The notes beneath the pieces are model-generated. The model made no database searches. It was not told where the DNA came from and was given only the letters and a program-made list of their open reading frames with translations. A program made the translations under genes and the position numbers. This document shows positions 11,971 through 23,628 of a DNA stretch of 64,000 nt, piece by piece. The stretch's first letter is position 1. Each line of letters starts with the position of its first letter. Location: NCBI RefSeq assembly GCF_036785885.1, contig NC_092314.1, positions 14,529,638 to 14,593,637 of the forward strand. Reading direction: 5' to 3'. The stretch comes from Coffea arabica. Lineage: Eukaryota; Streptophyta; Magnoliopsida; Gentianales; Rubiaceae.

Positions 11971-12057
11971 AAACTAGTAAAAAAAATAATAATAAGAGAA
12001 AAAATAAAAATAAAAATAAGATGAACTCCAAAAGAAACAAATTAATTATGTATCAAA

Positions 12058-12079
12058 CCCCAACAATGGGGCAAAAAAT
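12058..12079 (-). promoter_or_regulatory. Primer-binding site, gypsy element 1
   Basis: The minus strand reads ATTTTTTGCCCCATTGTTGG immediately after the LTR end CACCTGTCA. It is a degenerate match to the TTTTGGCGCCGTTGCCGGGG primer site seen in many plant gypsy elements. Confidence 0.6.
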
Positions 12080-13305
12080 TGACAGGTGTTGAGCCTGTGC
12101 AATAATAATTACCTACTCAAGATAAATATAAATTTTTATATATAACGGTAAGCATGGTCGAATCCACAGGGATTGGAGATAATTCGTTTCTTTTAGAGTC
12201 CTGAATAGGGGGAATTTTAGAAAATATAAAAACAACTTAATTAACCAACTAATAAAACAACTAATGGAAATAAATAGGAGTTAATCAACAGTAGATATGA
12301 TTCTAGCTAAAGGTGCAACTTTTCAGACACAGTCTATTCAACTGATCATTGGTGCAAAGATAATTCAATTACTCATTAATTAATTAGTTATAGCTATCAA
12401 CAAGTTCTGACAACCAACTTTTCCTTACTTTGTCGATAGGCAAGATACAACTGTTGACTCTTTCTTTAATCAAGAAACAATCCTAGGTACGACCGTAGAA
12501 TTTAATTTCTCGATTGCATTAAGAATTAGAAAAATCCAATCCTAATCAACGAATACGCTATGAGGGTTTATTTAAATTAGATCATACGTTTTCCTAACAT
12601 GGGACCAATCATGCTAATCGCCACTGACATTAACCAATCAAATAATTACGGATTCCACCCGTTAATCTAATAGTAGATTGTTAGGTTAATTCGAATGTCG
12701 GACTCTTAACATTCAAATAATACAACAATCATAAGAAGTTAAACCAAAAAACGTACGAATACCAATGAATAAAAGAAATAAATAAAATAACTCGATCTCA
12801 CAGATATTTGGAATGGAGTCTCCAAGTTGACCTTCGACTAGAAAAAAAAAATTCAGCTACTCTCTATTGAGAACAACCCAAGTAATTCCATTGAAGAAAA
12901 TTGCGTGAACATTCGGCAAAAGAAGAAAACTCAAGAAAAGACGAACAGAAAGGCCAAGCGGCCGTTCTTCTTCTTTCTAGCAAAAGAGTCACGACCCTCT
13001 TTTTATGGTTTCTACCCTATGAAGTACTAATCAAACGGGAATCCGGCTTCCCTTATTCTTTGTTTCCTACTTCGCGTCTACTACTCATAATAAAGGCCTA
13101 TTGCCTAATTAGAAAAAAAGGAAATAAAAACAATAATAACTCATGTTTCCTAATTCAACTCTACAACTAACAAAGATAATTAAAGTCTTCCAAATTCCAC
13201 CAAAGATGTCCATATTTAACTCAAACTAGGAAATCTCCGTGCGCAATAAATTCCTGAGTCTTCTAGACTTGAAAGTAATTATTGAAAAATCACCTCTTTT
13301 CTCAC
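12080..13305 (-). repeat. 5' LTR of gypsy element 1, truncated
   Basis: It begins TGACAGGTGTTGAGCC on the plus strand and aligns with the left LTR to about 13305. The promoter-proximal part of the LTR (the counterpart of 7222-7346) is missing, so this LTR would lack its natural start. Confidence 0.85.
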
Positions 13306-13595
13306 TTCAGTTCTTCAAGGAAGAAAACAGTGGGTTGGTGTTGAACCTTTGCCTGATGCATTAATCGTCATTTGTGGTCTCCTATTAAATGTACGTATTA
13401 TCCTGAAGCTCATTGAACTGTAATTCTTGCCAATAATCATGTATATCCCCCAGCTAGGTATCCATCTTTTTCGTAAATGGTACGGGTAATCAGTAATGAT
13501 TTGTTCATAAGTCCTAAACATCGAGTGGTAACAAACACAAAAACTTGAACAACCATCGCAATGTTCTTGGCTCTAATGATGTCGCAATAAAACTA
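13304..13595 (+). pseudogene. 2-oxoglutarate/Fe(II) dioxygenase fragment
   Basis: One frame reads QWVGVEPLPDALIV, then after disruptions a stretch equivalent to FTSPKHRVVTNT. Both are hallmarks of the C-terminal half of plant 2-ODD enzymes; the second surrounds the distal iron-binding histidine. Stops and frame changes destroy the frame. It is highly similar to 61388-61680 in the larger pseudogene and was part of the same duplicated segment. The amino half is replaced by gypsy element 1 and the carboxyl end is deleted near 13595. Confidence 0.8.
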
Positions 13596-13830
13596 GCAGC
13601 GGCTTTAACTTGGATCAACATTTTTTTAAATACCTTCTTACTCCTTCCCGTGCCCTTTCAATCTCAATTGTTACGCACAAAATTTAAGTCTTAAATCTAA
13701 TAGTGAAGAGAATTCAAAGAGCCATCCCGTAATCACTAGGCCGACGTCAATGGTAACTTGGATCAATGCGTTACTATGGTCTATAAGAATTGTAAATTTA
13801 TATCACTATATAAGAACGGTAAATATATGG
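13304..13830 (+). repeat. Segmental duplicate of 61388-63621
   Basis: The dioxygenase part (13304-13595) matches 61388-61690. The downstream part (13605-13830), from TTGGATCAACATTTTTTTAA to GAACGGTAAATATATG, matches 63412-63621. The right copy additionally contains a hAT element and the enzyme's C-terminal coding region between these blocks. Confidence 0.88.
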
Positions 13831-14046
13831 CTGAACCCATGATAATCACACCAAAAAGAGGGACTAAGCCACTACGAAATTCCAACATTATCAGTAAATT
13901 GTAGATAACTTAACTATCATTATTAACTATAGTTACATCTTAACCCACCCCTTATTCGGTATCCTCAGGGCATAGTATACAATAACCCATCACTATAGTT
14001 ACCTTTTTGTTTATCCAAAGAGCTATGCGAGGCATAAACAAAGATA
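13831..14046. other. 3' flank of the P450 gene
   Basis: Non-coding sequence between the duplicated block and the P450 stop codon, probably containing its 3' untranslated region. I do not see a confident polyadenylation signal. Confidence 0.5.
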
Positions 14047-16242
14047 TTAGAAAGAATATGGTGTGGCAATGGCATGCAGAGGAAATTTTCTGTGGACTGT
14101 GATACCAAATGATTCGGTCATGTCCAACTCGTTTGGATTGATTCCATCAGGTGATGTAAAGTTAAATGTGTTGACCAGTTTTGCCAATGCAAGTTCAATT
14201 ACTGACATGGCGAAGTTGATACCCGGGCAAACTCTTCGTCCAGCACCAAACGGAATTAACTCAAAGTTCAAACCATGAAAATCTACACTCGAACTCAAAA
14301 ACCTCTCAGGTCGAAATTCCTCCGGGTTCTCCCACAACAACGGATCTCTTGCAATTGCCCAAGCATTCACAAGTACCTGCGTGTTCTTTGGTACGTCATA
14401 CCCCATTACTTTGACGTCTTGATTCGATTCTTTAGGACCCAGTAATGGAACTGGAGTATGAAGTCTCATAGTTTCTTTGATCACTGCTTTTAAGTACTGC
14501 ATTTTCTCCATATCAGCTCGAGTTATTTCTGGTTTTCCTTGAGTCACATCTCTTACCTCAGCCTGCAATTTATGCAAGACTTTGGGGTTCTTTAGAAGTT
14601 CTGACATTCCCCAATCCATAACTGAATGTGTTGTATCAGATCCAGCACCAAAGACATCCTAAATAATGGAATCAAAGAAAGTGTTGCATTAGAACATGTT
14701 TCGTTTATACAATGGCAATAAGCCTTTATTTCTATTATGTACCAATCCAACTTTATTCAAAACCATGCAGTAATCAAACTTTATCAATGAAATGATTTTA
14801 AAAATCAATAAATGTAAGCTAGCTTGGGCTGGCTCATAGTCCATTAAAGAGCCTAAGGTTTGTGAACTTTTATAATTCTAACGTATATATGAATATTTAA
14901 ATGGATTGAGTTTAGATTTGTCAAACCTTCGATTAACAAAACCCAATTATTACTCCATTCACAACCTTTAAAACTCTTGAAGGTTATGAGTCTTATGACA
15001 AGGGGTATCAATTTGTCTTCATCAATCCGGGCTTCATAAGGCTTAACTCAACACACTTAAATATTTATATGTTTGAGTGGTTAAAACAGGTAAAAGATTT
15101 AGAATTTGACACAAGTTCGATTGTGATTTATATGTTGTACAACTATTGATTTCTTACGTAATTTGATTTATACTAATATAACTTATATAAATATCACTAG
15201 AGTATGCCAAATTTAAAAAGTAAGAATAAAACGATCGTATGCAACCACACCAAAATCAACCATACTTGCCTCAATCCCAAAGATTTACTACCAATACAAA
15301 GAGATGGAGAGAGAAATTTACCAGGATGATAGCTTTCATAGCATCTCGTTCAAGAGCAAAGCCCATAGTCTTTTCCTCATTAATCTCAATCAAGATATCT
15401 ACAAAGTCTTGGCATCTTGCCTCACTAGTAGACTCACTTTCAGCCTTTCCTTTCCTCTTATTCATGTGCTCTTCTATCACTCCCTCAAGAAATCCATCAA
15501 TCTGTTTAACCGTTTTCTTCACTTTAGAATCCAAGCCATTGAAGCGATTAACCCATGCAAGCGAAGGAATATAGTTTCCTACGTCAAAAATACCCAGTAA
15601 CTCACCAAACACCTTCAAATTCTCCATACTTTTCCTCCCATTTTCTTCCTCACTATACTTCCTCCCCAAGGCAACCCTACAGATTATATCATTTGTGAGA
15701 ATTAAAAACATGTCACTTAAGTTTACAGCTGAGGAAGAACACATTCGGCTGATCTTCTCGATCATGAGTGACGTCTCTTCTTCTCTGACATGTTGAAAAG
15801 ACCGAATCCTTTTGTTACTCAAAAGATGAAGCATAGAAATGCTTTTTAGTTGTCTCCAATACTCACCATATGGTGCAAAAGCTATGTCCTTGCTTCCGTA
15901 AAAGAGTTTATCTGGGATGCCAGATTTAGGCCTGCTTGCAAAGGATAAATCATGGGTTTTCAAGATCTGGCAAGCTGCATCAGAGGAAGAGACAACCAGC
16001 ATTGGCTTGCTTCCCAGTTCAAGCAGCATGAGTGGACCATATTTTCTTGACAGTGATTGGAGGGAGCGATGTGGAAACTGGCCAAGCTGGTGAAGATTGC
16101 CAATAATTGGGAGCTTTGGTGGAGATGGTGGTAACTTTTTCTGGGGTTTAGAAGCAGCATAGAACCATTTGAGAAGGGGTAGAAGGAATATGAGCAAGGA
16201 AAAACTTGAGAAAAATGAAAGATCAAGATTGATCGAAGCCAT
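14047..16242 (-). CDS. CYP71-clade cytochrome P450
   Basis: Two exons (16242-15322 and 14658-14047) join in phase 0 to give 510 residues, normal for plant A-type P450s. A hydrophobic anchor at about residues 8-28 is followed by a proline-rich hinge (PPSPPKLP). The second exon opens with the I-helix oxygen-binding motif GAGSDTT (311-317). K-helix KETMR has E369 and R372, then PERF at 424-427, and haem loop [10 protein letters not shown] with ligand C451. The donor reads GTAAAT and the acceptor TTTAG. All catalytic landmarks are present and no stop interrupts, so the gene looks functional. It is an ER-anchored monooxygenase needing P450 reductase. It resembles CYP71A-type proteins of specialised metabolism, but the substrate cannot be read from sequence. 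An in-frame ATG 15 bases upstream adds MIIYH; I prefer the internal ATG because MAS precedes the anchor. Confidence 0.93.
14659..15321 (-). other. Intron of the P450 gene
   Basis: A 663-bp phase-0 intron with GT...AG ends. It sits just before the I-helix, the conserved position of the single intron in CYP71-clade genes. Confidence 0.92.
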
Positions 16243-16280
16243 GTGATATATGATCATGCATTTGGCTGTGCTGGTGTTCT

Positions 16281-16289
16281 CTTTTTATA
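16281..16289 (-). promoter_or_regulatory. TATA box of the P450 gene
   Basis: The minus strand reads TATAAAAAG 39 bases upstream of the chosen ATG. Initiation about 30 bases downstream would leave a very short leader, and the upstream in-frame ATG at 16257 could fall at or before the transcript start. That also favours the ATG at 16242. Confidence 0.6.
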
Positions 16290-17000
16290 CTAGTTTTTCA
16301 AGCTCTTTTGCCATAGAAAATTCAGTAAAGCAGGTTAAACGCCAATACATCATTTAAGACACCGTTGTACGAGCACGACCATTGAAGGTTCTAGAGTCGT
16401 TCACTTTTTGACCATGTGATTTATTTAAGAATTTGATAATCCTTTTGATACCATTTTATCTTGCTTCTCGTGACTTTTTTATGTACTTAGAATTTGATAG
16501 GAAAATTCTAATTGTCATATAAAAGATAGAATCCTATATTTCTTGTTAATTAGTATAACTATGAAATGACAACAGTTATTGTCTAGCTCTTTCTTTGGTC
16601 ATAGTTGTTCGACAACTTTGTCCACTAGTAGTCAAATACATTGGACAACTTTGTCCACTAGTAGTTAAATACAATTATACTAAAAGCTATGCCATAATTG
16701 ATAACCTTGTGGGATGATTGCTATGTACTTAGAACAAAAAATGAAGTGGAAAGATTTTTCTTCAATTGAGGCTTGTGGGCAAATTGTTTGCTTTATTTTA
16801 CTCTTACGTTTATTACATCAGGTTTGATTCGTATAACATATGGGCGTCTTATTAATATTTTTTCCGCTTTCGTTTGACTTGTAAGGTTCTGTCACATCGG
16901 ACTGGGGCTGTAAGGTACCTCAAACATTTGAAAGTTCTTCTGAAAAAAGCAGCCTTTGCTTCCAATAAAAGTAAGGGTGAGATATCATATATTATCATAC
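16290..17000. other. Upstream region of the P450 gene
   Basis: Non-coding. A repeated phrase with ACAACTTTGTCCACTAGTAG occurs twice near 16610-16670. No other gene is seen. Confidence 0.55.
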
Positions 17001-17352
17001 AGAGTCAACTCATTTGCTATGCAAAACTTTTTTTATTATTTTTCTTTGACTAGAATGGAAAAGAAAATTCAAAAGAACTACGGCATGTACACAAAGTTAA
17101 TCACAAAATAATCAATTTGACTTTTCTGCTCATTTTTATTAGAGCTTTCTATTTGTATCTTTTGTAATTCCACGTTTACTAACCTCTTTCTTGTGTTCTT
17201 CATTTGGCATGCTTTTTGTACGCATATAGACCAAAGTAGCGTCAGTCATTCCTATTACAAAATATCTTATTTTCTTCTTAGAAGGCTGATTTGTTATTAT
17301 TTGCAACAATTGAGTCGCATCTATTTACAAAATGACTACTACTAGCCTCAGA
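17001..17352. repeat. Duplicated block, empty-site copy of 797-3092
   Basis: It matches 797-879 joined to 2817-3092. At about 17070 the unduplicated sequence ACGGCATG marks the pre-insertion target of the hAT element at 880-2808. Confidence 0.88.
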
Positions 17353-17361
17353 GAGAGCCTG

Positions 17362-18065
17362 CATAGTTATTAAATTCGGCAGTGCTCGACAATTGGACCG
17401 GTCAATCCCATGAATCGGGCATTAGATTGGACAGTTTTGTCCATGAACCATGGTTTTGTGGGAAAAATTTAGTCAGCTTACTAGGATTCAAACTTCAAAC
17501 CTTTGGTATGTGCTATAGTATACTTACCAGTAAGCCACTTTACCATATGTTAATAGAATAGCTTTCTCATAGTATATAAACATCTTGTTAATTCTATCTT
17601 TTTTTTTAATATTTCTAAAACAAATTTATTTGGAATCTTTTAATAAAAACTTATGACCCCCCAAACTCTATAAGTTATAAAATGGATTTCAAAAATAACA
17701 TATTACATAATTCATTTTAAAGGTAAATATTTTTTTAATAATTTTTTGCACTTAAAATTCGTAAATAAGCTAGATAATTACACTAAACACGGATAAAAGT
17801 TTACACTTAAAGTTTGGTGGATTACTAAATAAATTTATGTTCTATTGATTCTTATATGAATTAATTATTCTTAGCAAATTAAATTAAGTTAGCATTTGCT
17901 ATGGCATTAATTTATATTATACATCTTATATCAAAATTTATGAAATATAATATTTAAATATATTTAGTGATCCATAGATTCAACCACTCACCACAAATTG
18001 AACCAGTGATCCGTTAATCCACCTCCTTCGCCGAGTTCTTTCCTGTGCCGGTTTTAACAACTATG
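17362..18065. mobile_element. TIR element, about 0.7 kb
   Basis: The left end CATAGTTATTAAATTCGG and the reverse complement of the right end, CATAGTTGTTAAAACCGG, form an imperfect 18-bp inverted repeat. Subterminal GGACCGGTC resembles the nested element at 9038-10760. The interior is AT-rich and non-coding. No clear target duplication is seen. Confidence 0.55.
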
Positions 18066-18264
18066 ATTGCATGACTTGCTTAAAAACTTAAAAAGTCATC
18101 GTACATTTTCTACATGCACAATTGCGGGTCATGACTTCCAACTCATCCTGCATAATAGAGGTGGCAAAATGGAGTCCATACAACGCAAGTTTAAATGGAT
18201 TTGTATGAAGGGTAATGACTTTAGATCGATAACGATTTCAACCCAATTGAATTGATGGATTTGC

Positions 18265-18454
18265 TGGTGGTTGGCGCCTCTTCCTCGGGACCGTCAGGTC
18301 CTGGGGTCGAACCTCCGTAGCAACATCGACTTCTCCGTGCAGTTATCGTGCTAGGTCTAAGTTGGGGCGCTAGGTTGGGCCGGAGTGGGATTAGTCGAGC
18401 CGCCTTTACGGACTTGACCCGGACACCCACTCTGTCGAAAAAAAAAAAAAAAAA
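18265..18454 (+). mobile_element. tRNA-derived SINE
   Basis: A 190-bp GC-richer unit begins GCTGGTGGTTGGCGCC (A-box-like), has GGGGTCGAACC about 40 bp later (B-box-like), and ends in a run of about 17 A. It is flanked by the perfect 16-bp repeat GAATTGATGGATTTGC (18249-18264 and 18455-18470). Internal Pol III boxes, an A tail and long target duplications identify a SINE. The identical duplications point to a recent insertion. Confidence 0.92.
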
Positions 18455-18470
18455 GAATTGATGGATTTGC

Positions 18471-20480
18471 ATGAATTATTCGATCCATATAAATCCAAAA
18501 TAGATTGCGATGGGAACGAGGACCAAAACTCGTCTCACGCCCACCACCAACTCTACAAACAGATTGCACGCAAGACTAGTCAGGATCTGCAACTTCTTCT
18601 TTCCAGACTGGTGTTCTTGAAGTCCACAATACTAGAGAACGTCATAGTTGAACGCTTGAATAATTGACAAAAACAAGTGGAGCTAGGAGCAAATAGTCAA
18701 TATTGATAGCTAGCCTCTCCAAGATATTTAAATTTGATAAGAATCTTTTTTGTTATTGTCTTCTACTTCCTTTAGTATATTTTCATTTTTTTTTTTTAGA
18801 TTTTTTCCCTTATTTGCTTAATGATCAAATGTTCTTTGTAGATTTTTTTTTGTAGATTTTGTTAGATTTTTCCCCTTAGAATTTTTAAGTGCTTTTAAAT
18901 ATATTATTTGAAATATAGTTCAATGAGTACTTATTGTATTAAATAATGTGTAATTTAAAATTTTTAAATGTATTTGATAAGTGACTAATTTGAGCTATAT
19001 TTGAATGACATTTTATATTATTTTTAGTCACTTTGGGTATATTATAGGAAGAAAATGGATTACGTTTGGCTATAATTAGTTTAAAATGTTTTTAAGTGAT
19101 TAAATGAGGTTTATGTTCCTTTTTACTTGCATTTTATCCATAATTTTTTTTATAAGAGTTGGAAATAGACTTCATTTGGATGAAAAAGGAAAGTTGATAG
19201 TTTTGACACATTTTAGTATTTCGACTATATCTTGAGTTACAAGCATCAGATTGAAATAATTCTTGAACCATTTTGAGGATAAGAGATAGATCTACATTTC
19301 CTATGAGACATTGAAATCCTATTTAAAGGTTTTCCAAGTCAAAAAACTAAATTATAGTAGCCAATTTCTATGGTCGAAACTGAAACAGAGCATTGAGCAA
19401 TTACGGGCATTTCAATCATTTCTCAGATTACACAAATTCAAATGAGATGATTCTTAATACATTGGCAAGCTAACTCAAAGGGTTACAAGCCTTATGTTTT
19501 GGTAAAGAGTTAATTCAACTTTTATCATTGAGAAAAGTTCAGTTGAAATTAATGCAAAATTGGAACAATATTGAAGACTAAACAAAAATTGAGAAGTAAA
19601 GCAAGGGAGAAATCCAGTCGTATATTCGACCAGTTTCTAGACGGATTCTTGGCCGGATTCTGATCAGAAATTACGGCTCTCCACTTGCACAACTTGTTTT
19701 CTCCTCCAATAATTCACAGCTATTAATGGACATGTGACAACTATTTTGCAACTATAAAATTGATGTTTGAAGCCTCATTTCTTGACAAAATTCATTTATA
19801 AATAGCCATGGAGTTGCAAGAATCAAGAGAGCTTGAAAAGTGCAAGAAATACTACTAAAATGTAGCTCTGATATTTTCTTAGTGTTAGGTTATAATAGTA
19901 TAGGATAGTTTAATTAGATAGTCCACCATTCTTGTTCATTAGCTAGGCAAAAATGAAGAAGGAGATGAAGATAGAGTAGATGAGCTCATGTGACCAGAGT
20001 TACATTTCTTTCCAATCTCTTTATCTTTTATCTTTTGTACTTAATTCTATTGTTTAGTTAATATACAAGTTTGAATTCTATGTTTATTATATGTTTCTAA
20101 AGTTGAATTCTATGTTTCTAAAGTTTATGTCTTGGATTTGGTTGAACTTTCTGTGATTGTTAGTATTTATTATTTGCTCGGATGTAAATACTTTTGGCCC
20201 AAGTAATATATATATTCCTATCGTTTCGACAAAAAAACAAAAAGGACTCCTCACCCAAGTTGCTTCCCTTTTCCTTTTTTTTTTTTCTCAATCTTTTTCA
20301 TTTTCACTCAAATTTTCTGCTCCAATTTCTATCCTAATTATAGAATGAAATTTTTATTGCCTAACCTTTTACACTTCATGGAAATGGGGAAAAAAATCAC
20401 TCTTTTTTCTTTGATTGGTAGCGGCTTGAGATAATCTTTAAGCTTTATGAATCAGAACTTTCTTATCGCATTATCTTTGT
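18471..20480. other. AT-rich intergenic DNA, possible old LTR
   Basis: No gene is recognised. Between about 18880 and 20150 the sequence has the texture of a gypsy-type LTR (text resembling 28500-28900 such as CAAAGGGTTACA), but I could not fix ends or a partner. Confidence 0.4.
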
Positions 20481-21693
20481 ATTAGATTTATTGGATTACA
20501 TTCTACCAATCATTATAACCAATTTTGATGAATTCCTAATTAAATTAATAAGAATAGGATAAGGCAGTAAAGAGGCGTGGAAATGAACTTTAAATTGCGA
20601 AACATCATCCAGGAACCAAAAAGTCTTGCAAGAACAAAATTTGGACAACAAGAATCCGTATGCACACCAAAAAAAAAGAAAAAAAAAACTGTCCCATGAA
20701 TGGATCATCCAGCATCGTTTGGAATTGCAGGAATTTTGAAGCTGTTTGACTTCAATCCGACCCCGGCTTCAACTTGGAGAGCCTCTGATCTAGCCTTGGC
20801 CAACAACATGATTTTTGGCTGTCTTCTCATTTTCTTGATTTTTTTTCCTTTTTCGGTTTCAGATGTTTTTCGCCTATAAATAGGCGTCATTAGGCCTTTT
20901 GTTAGTAGACTTTTAATTAATCATTATTCAACTATTGTTGGTTTATTGTAATTTTCTTGAAAGTTTTCAAAGGTTTATCTTGATTCTTTTGAATCGTTCT
21001 TGAAAGTTGATCTATTGTAGTTTTCATTTTGAATCTAGTATGCAATATATATATTGTATGGATTTTTTTTATTATAGATAGTGTGTGAAAAAGATTAATG
21101 ACTTCAAACTTTTAAGGATGCAATATTGATGATGGAATAAATAAAAAGAATTTATTATTATTAATCTAATTTATCCACCTTGGCTTCCCTTCACTGCCTC
21201 TCACAATTTACTCAATCTAATTTATTATTATTAAAAAGAATTTCATGATGAAGTAAATGCAATTGAAAAAACTTAAATAGTAACCAAACTATTCAAGTAG
21301 TATAGTTTTGGCCACTAAATTATTTGCTGGTTTTAAATCGCACATTCAAACTCACAAAAGTGATATATTAGTAGTCATTCCTTTGAATTTCACCATTAAA
21401 ATAATTATTTTCCGTTAGTTTTAGTTTATTTATGCCAATTCACAAAAAGCTTCGCTATATGTTTTTACACAAAAAGGAGAGCAAGAAAGAGAAAGAGGAA
21501 AAAAAATTGAGGTGCCAACTGCTGTCAATGAAAAGGAAAAGGAAAATGCGAAAGAAAAGCATATAAGTAAAGAATATAATTAGGTTTCATTGGTTTCACT
21601 TAATTTTTAATCCTAAAAGTACGGATAAAGCATAATCTAGAGGTAAAGCTAACCGAATGAACCCTTATCACTTTTGTGAAATCAAACACACAT
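20481..21693. other. Intergenic, no gene recognised
   Basis: The minus strand around 20700-20890 has a 61-codon open frame with no similarity I recognise. A TATAAATAGGCG motif near 20875 resembles a promoter in an old LTR. The rest is AT-rich. Confidence 0.4.
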
Positions 21694-22442
21694 GGGATAA
21701 TATCATAAACCTCTCCTGAGATTTCTCTTAATATCACATGACACCTCTAAAGTTTTAAAAATATTACTTACCTCCCTTACTTTTGTTACTTGTGTAACAA
21801 AATTTTTAAAAATTGTAAACTATTCTTTCGCTTGCTAAATAAAAATATTCCTGAACCACTTTGTTCACTTCAAAAAAACTATCACCTTAAAAACAATCTC
21901 CTATCATTCAACCACATCACAATGCTATATCCCACAGAAATATAAATTTGAAAAATAAAAAAATTATTTAAAAAGAAATACACTTGCATCAATTTAATTT
22001 TATATGCTCAAAACCGATTTCTTATGAATTTATAATTTTTCCAACATCTTCTCAATTCTTGCTCAAATCATTAAACTGTACCAATCATTATAAAAATCAA
22101 CTCAAAATAAGCAAATAAATCATACCCCACTGTATCACAATCACAAAAAGTAAAAGATAAACAAAATTTAATTTATTGTAATTTACAAATAAAATATTGC
22201 ATAGTCATCCAAAAAATATGAATGAGAGAGAATGATGAAGAAAAGGGCAAAAAAGAAAGTGACTTTCGCTTATTTTTAAAATTTTTGAGATTCATTTATT
22301 TGATATTTTGTAAATTATGTGTCAAGTGAGAGTTAATATAATGTTTTTACAATTACTAGGGAAGGTAAGTGATATTTCTAAAACCTCAGGGGTGATAAGT
22401 GATATTAAGAGAAACCTCAAGGAAGGTTTCTAATATTATCCC
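21694..22442. mobile_element. Mutator-like MITE, 749 bp
   Basis: The ends match as inverted repeats for about 90 bp: left GGGATAATATCATAAACCTC, right in reverse complement GGGATAATATTAGAAACCTT. Flanks are AACACACAT (21685-21693) and AACACATAT (22443-22451), a 9-bp duplication with one change, as expected for Mutator-like elements. The interior is AT-rich with no coding capacity. Confidence 0.82.
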
Positions 22443-22451
22443 AACACATAT

Positions 22452-23052
22452 TGCGTAGGCAAAAAGATACTATTTCAATTATTTAGGTGGCCACAAGAAA
22501 TTTTTTTTTTTTTTTTTGCCCTTATCACTACATGTGATGTGATACTCGTATACAAGGACAAAACTAGGGGATTAGGGCTGAAGTTTTATAGAATTCAATT
22601 TTCCTCCCTTACAAAATTACATATTGTCAAATCAAATTATCTTCCTCCCCAAAAAAACCTAAAGATATTTAGATTATACATTTAAATTTATGTATTTTAA
22701 AATTCGCCTCCTCGAGATATATGACACACGAGTCATGCATCATATACAAATGCACATGAATGGAAGAGCACGTCACGAACACATTACCACATAGAGATTC
22801 TCAATACCCCTGTAAGTTTCTTTTAGATTAGAGCCATTTTAGCAGTCAGCAATTACATTTAGGTACCATAAATATAAAAAATTAGTCTCATTATAATAAC
22901 ATAAGAATAAAACACAAGGTTGAGTGCCTTTTACTTTTTGATACTAGTATTGTAATGTATCTTTCTAATGTAGAAATGGTACGTCAGAAATGCATTTGAA
23001 AAATCTAGTGAAGTGCACAATAATAAGTGTATAAAGAATGAACTAGAGCTAG
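22452..23052. other. Intergenic, no gene seen
   Basis: AT-rich sequence with a poly(T) run at about 22501-22517. No feature is recognised. Confidence 0.5.
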
Positions 23053-23061
23053 AAAAACAAA

Positions 23062-23619
23062 GGCACAATTTCATAAACCTTTCTTGAAGTTTCTGACAAT
23101 TGCAGCCACCTCCCTTGAAATTTATAAAATTACACTTATGTCCCTTGATGTTATTTTGGGAATGTTTCTTTATTCAAAAGCTCCAATCTCAACCTAATAC
23201 ATTATATTCAATTCCAAGGTCATTTAAATGAACTTCTTGCTTAGTTTTATAAACAGCTGACCAATAGGGATGCATTTGTTAAAAACAGTTTCTTGACAAC
23301 TTACTTAGCAAAGGGCAAAAAAATGAAGTCCGAGCATTAAAAATTGATGCCTTGAAACATGGCCTAAATTTTTTTTGCTAAGAACTACCTTAAAGTTTTT
23401 TTACTTAGGAAGTAACAATAATATTTGATTTGCTTTATAATTTAATTCGTTTTGTAAAACAAATAGAGGCAATATAGAATATTCATAAGACTTTTTGTTC
23501 TTATATCACGATTTGTTAACAAACATACTTTCTAGGGGACGTGTATGTAATTTTTCAAACTTCAAGGAAGGTAATTGCAATCAATACAAACCTCAGGGGA
23601 GTTTTTTGAAATTATCCCC
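23062..23619. mobile_element. Mutator-like MITE, 558 bp
   Basis: Long imperfect inverted repeats of about 85 bp have the same general style as 21694-22442, with AAACCTCCCCTGAGGTTT-like words. Flanks are AAAAACAAA (23053-23061) and AAAAACAAT (23620-23628), a 9-bp duplication with one change. Non-coding. Confidence 0.8.
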
Positions 23620-23628
23620 AAAAACAAT

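Larger units (their letters stand above)
6009..13305 (-). mobile_element. Gypsy-type LTR element 1, defective
   Basis: Two similar LTRs (6009-7346 and 12080-13305) bracket an interior with a polypurine tract next to the left LTR and a primer site next to the right LTR, so the element reads on the minus strand. The left LTR lacks about 22 terminal bases and the right one lacks the part matching about 7222-7346. Its interior keeps only gag-like fragments, with no protease, reverse transcriptase or integrase. A DNA transposon is nested at about 9038-10760. The right LTR is cut off where the dioxygenase remnant begins, at a 4-bp shared ACTT. Confidence 0.85.
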
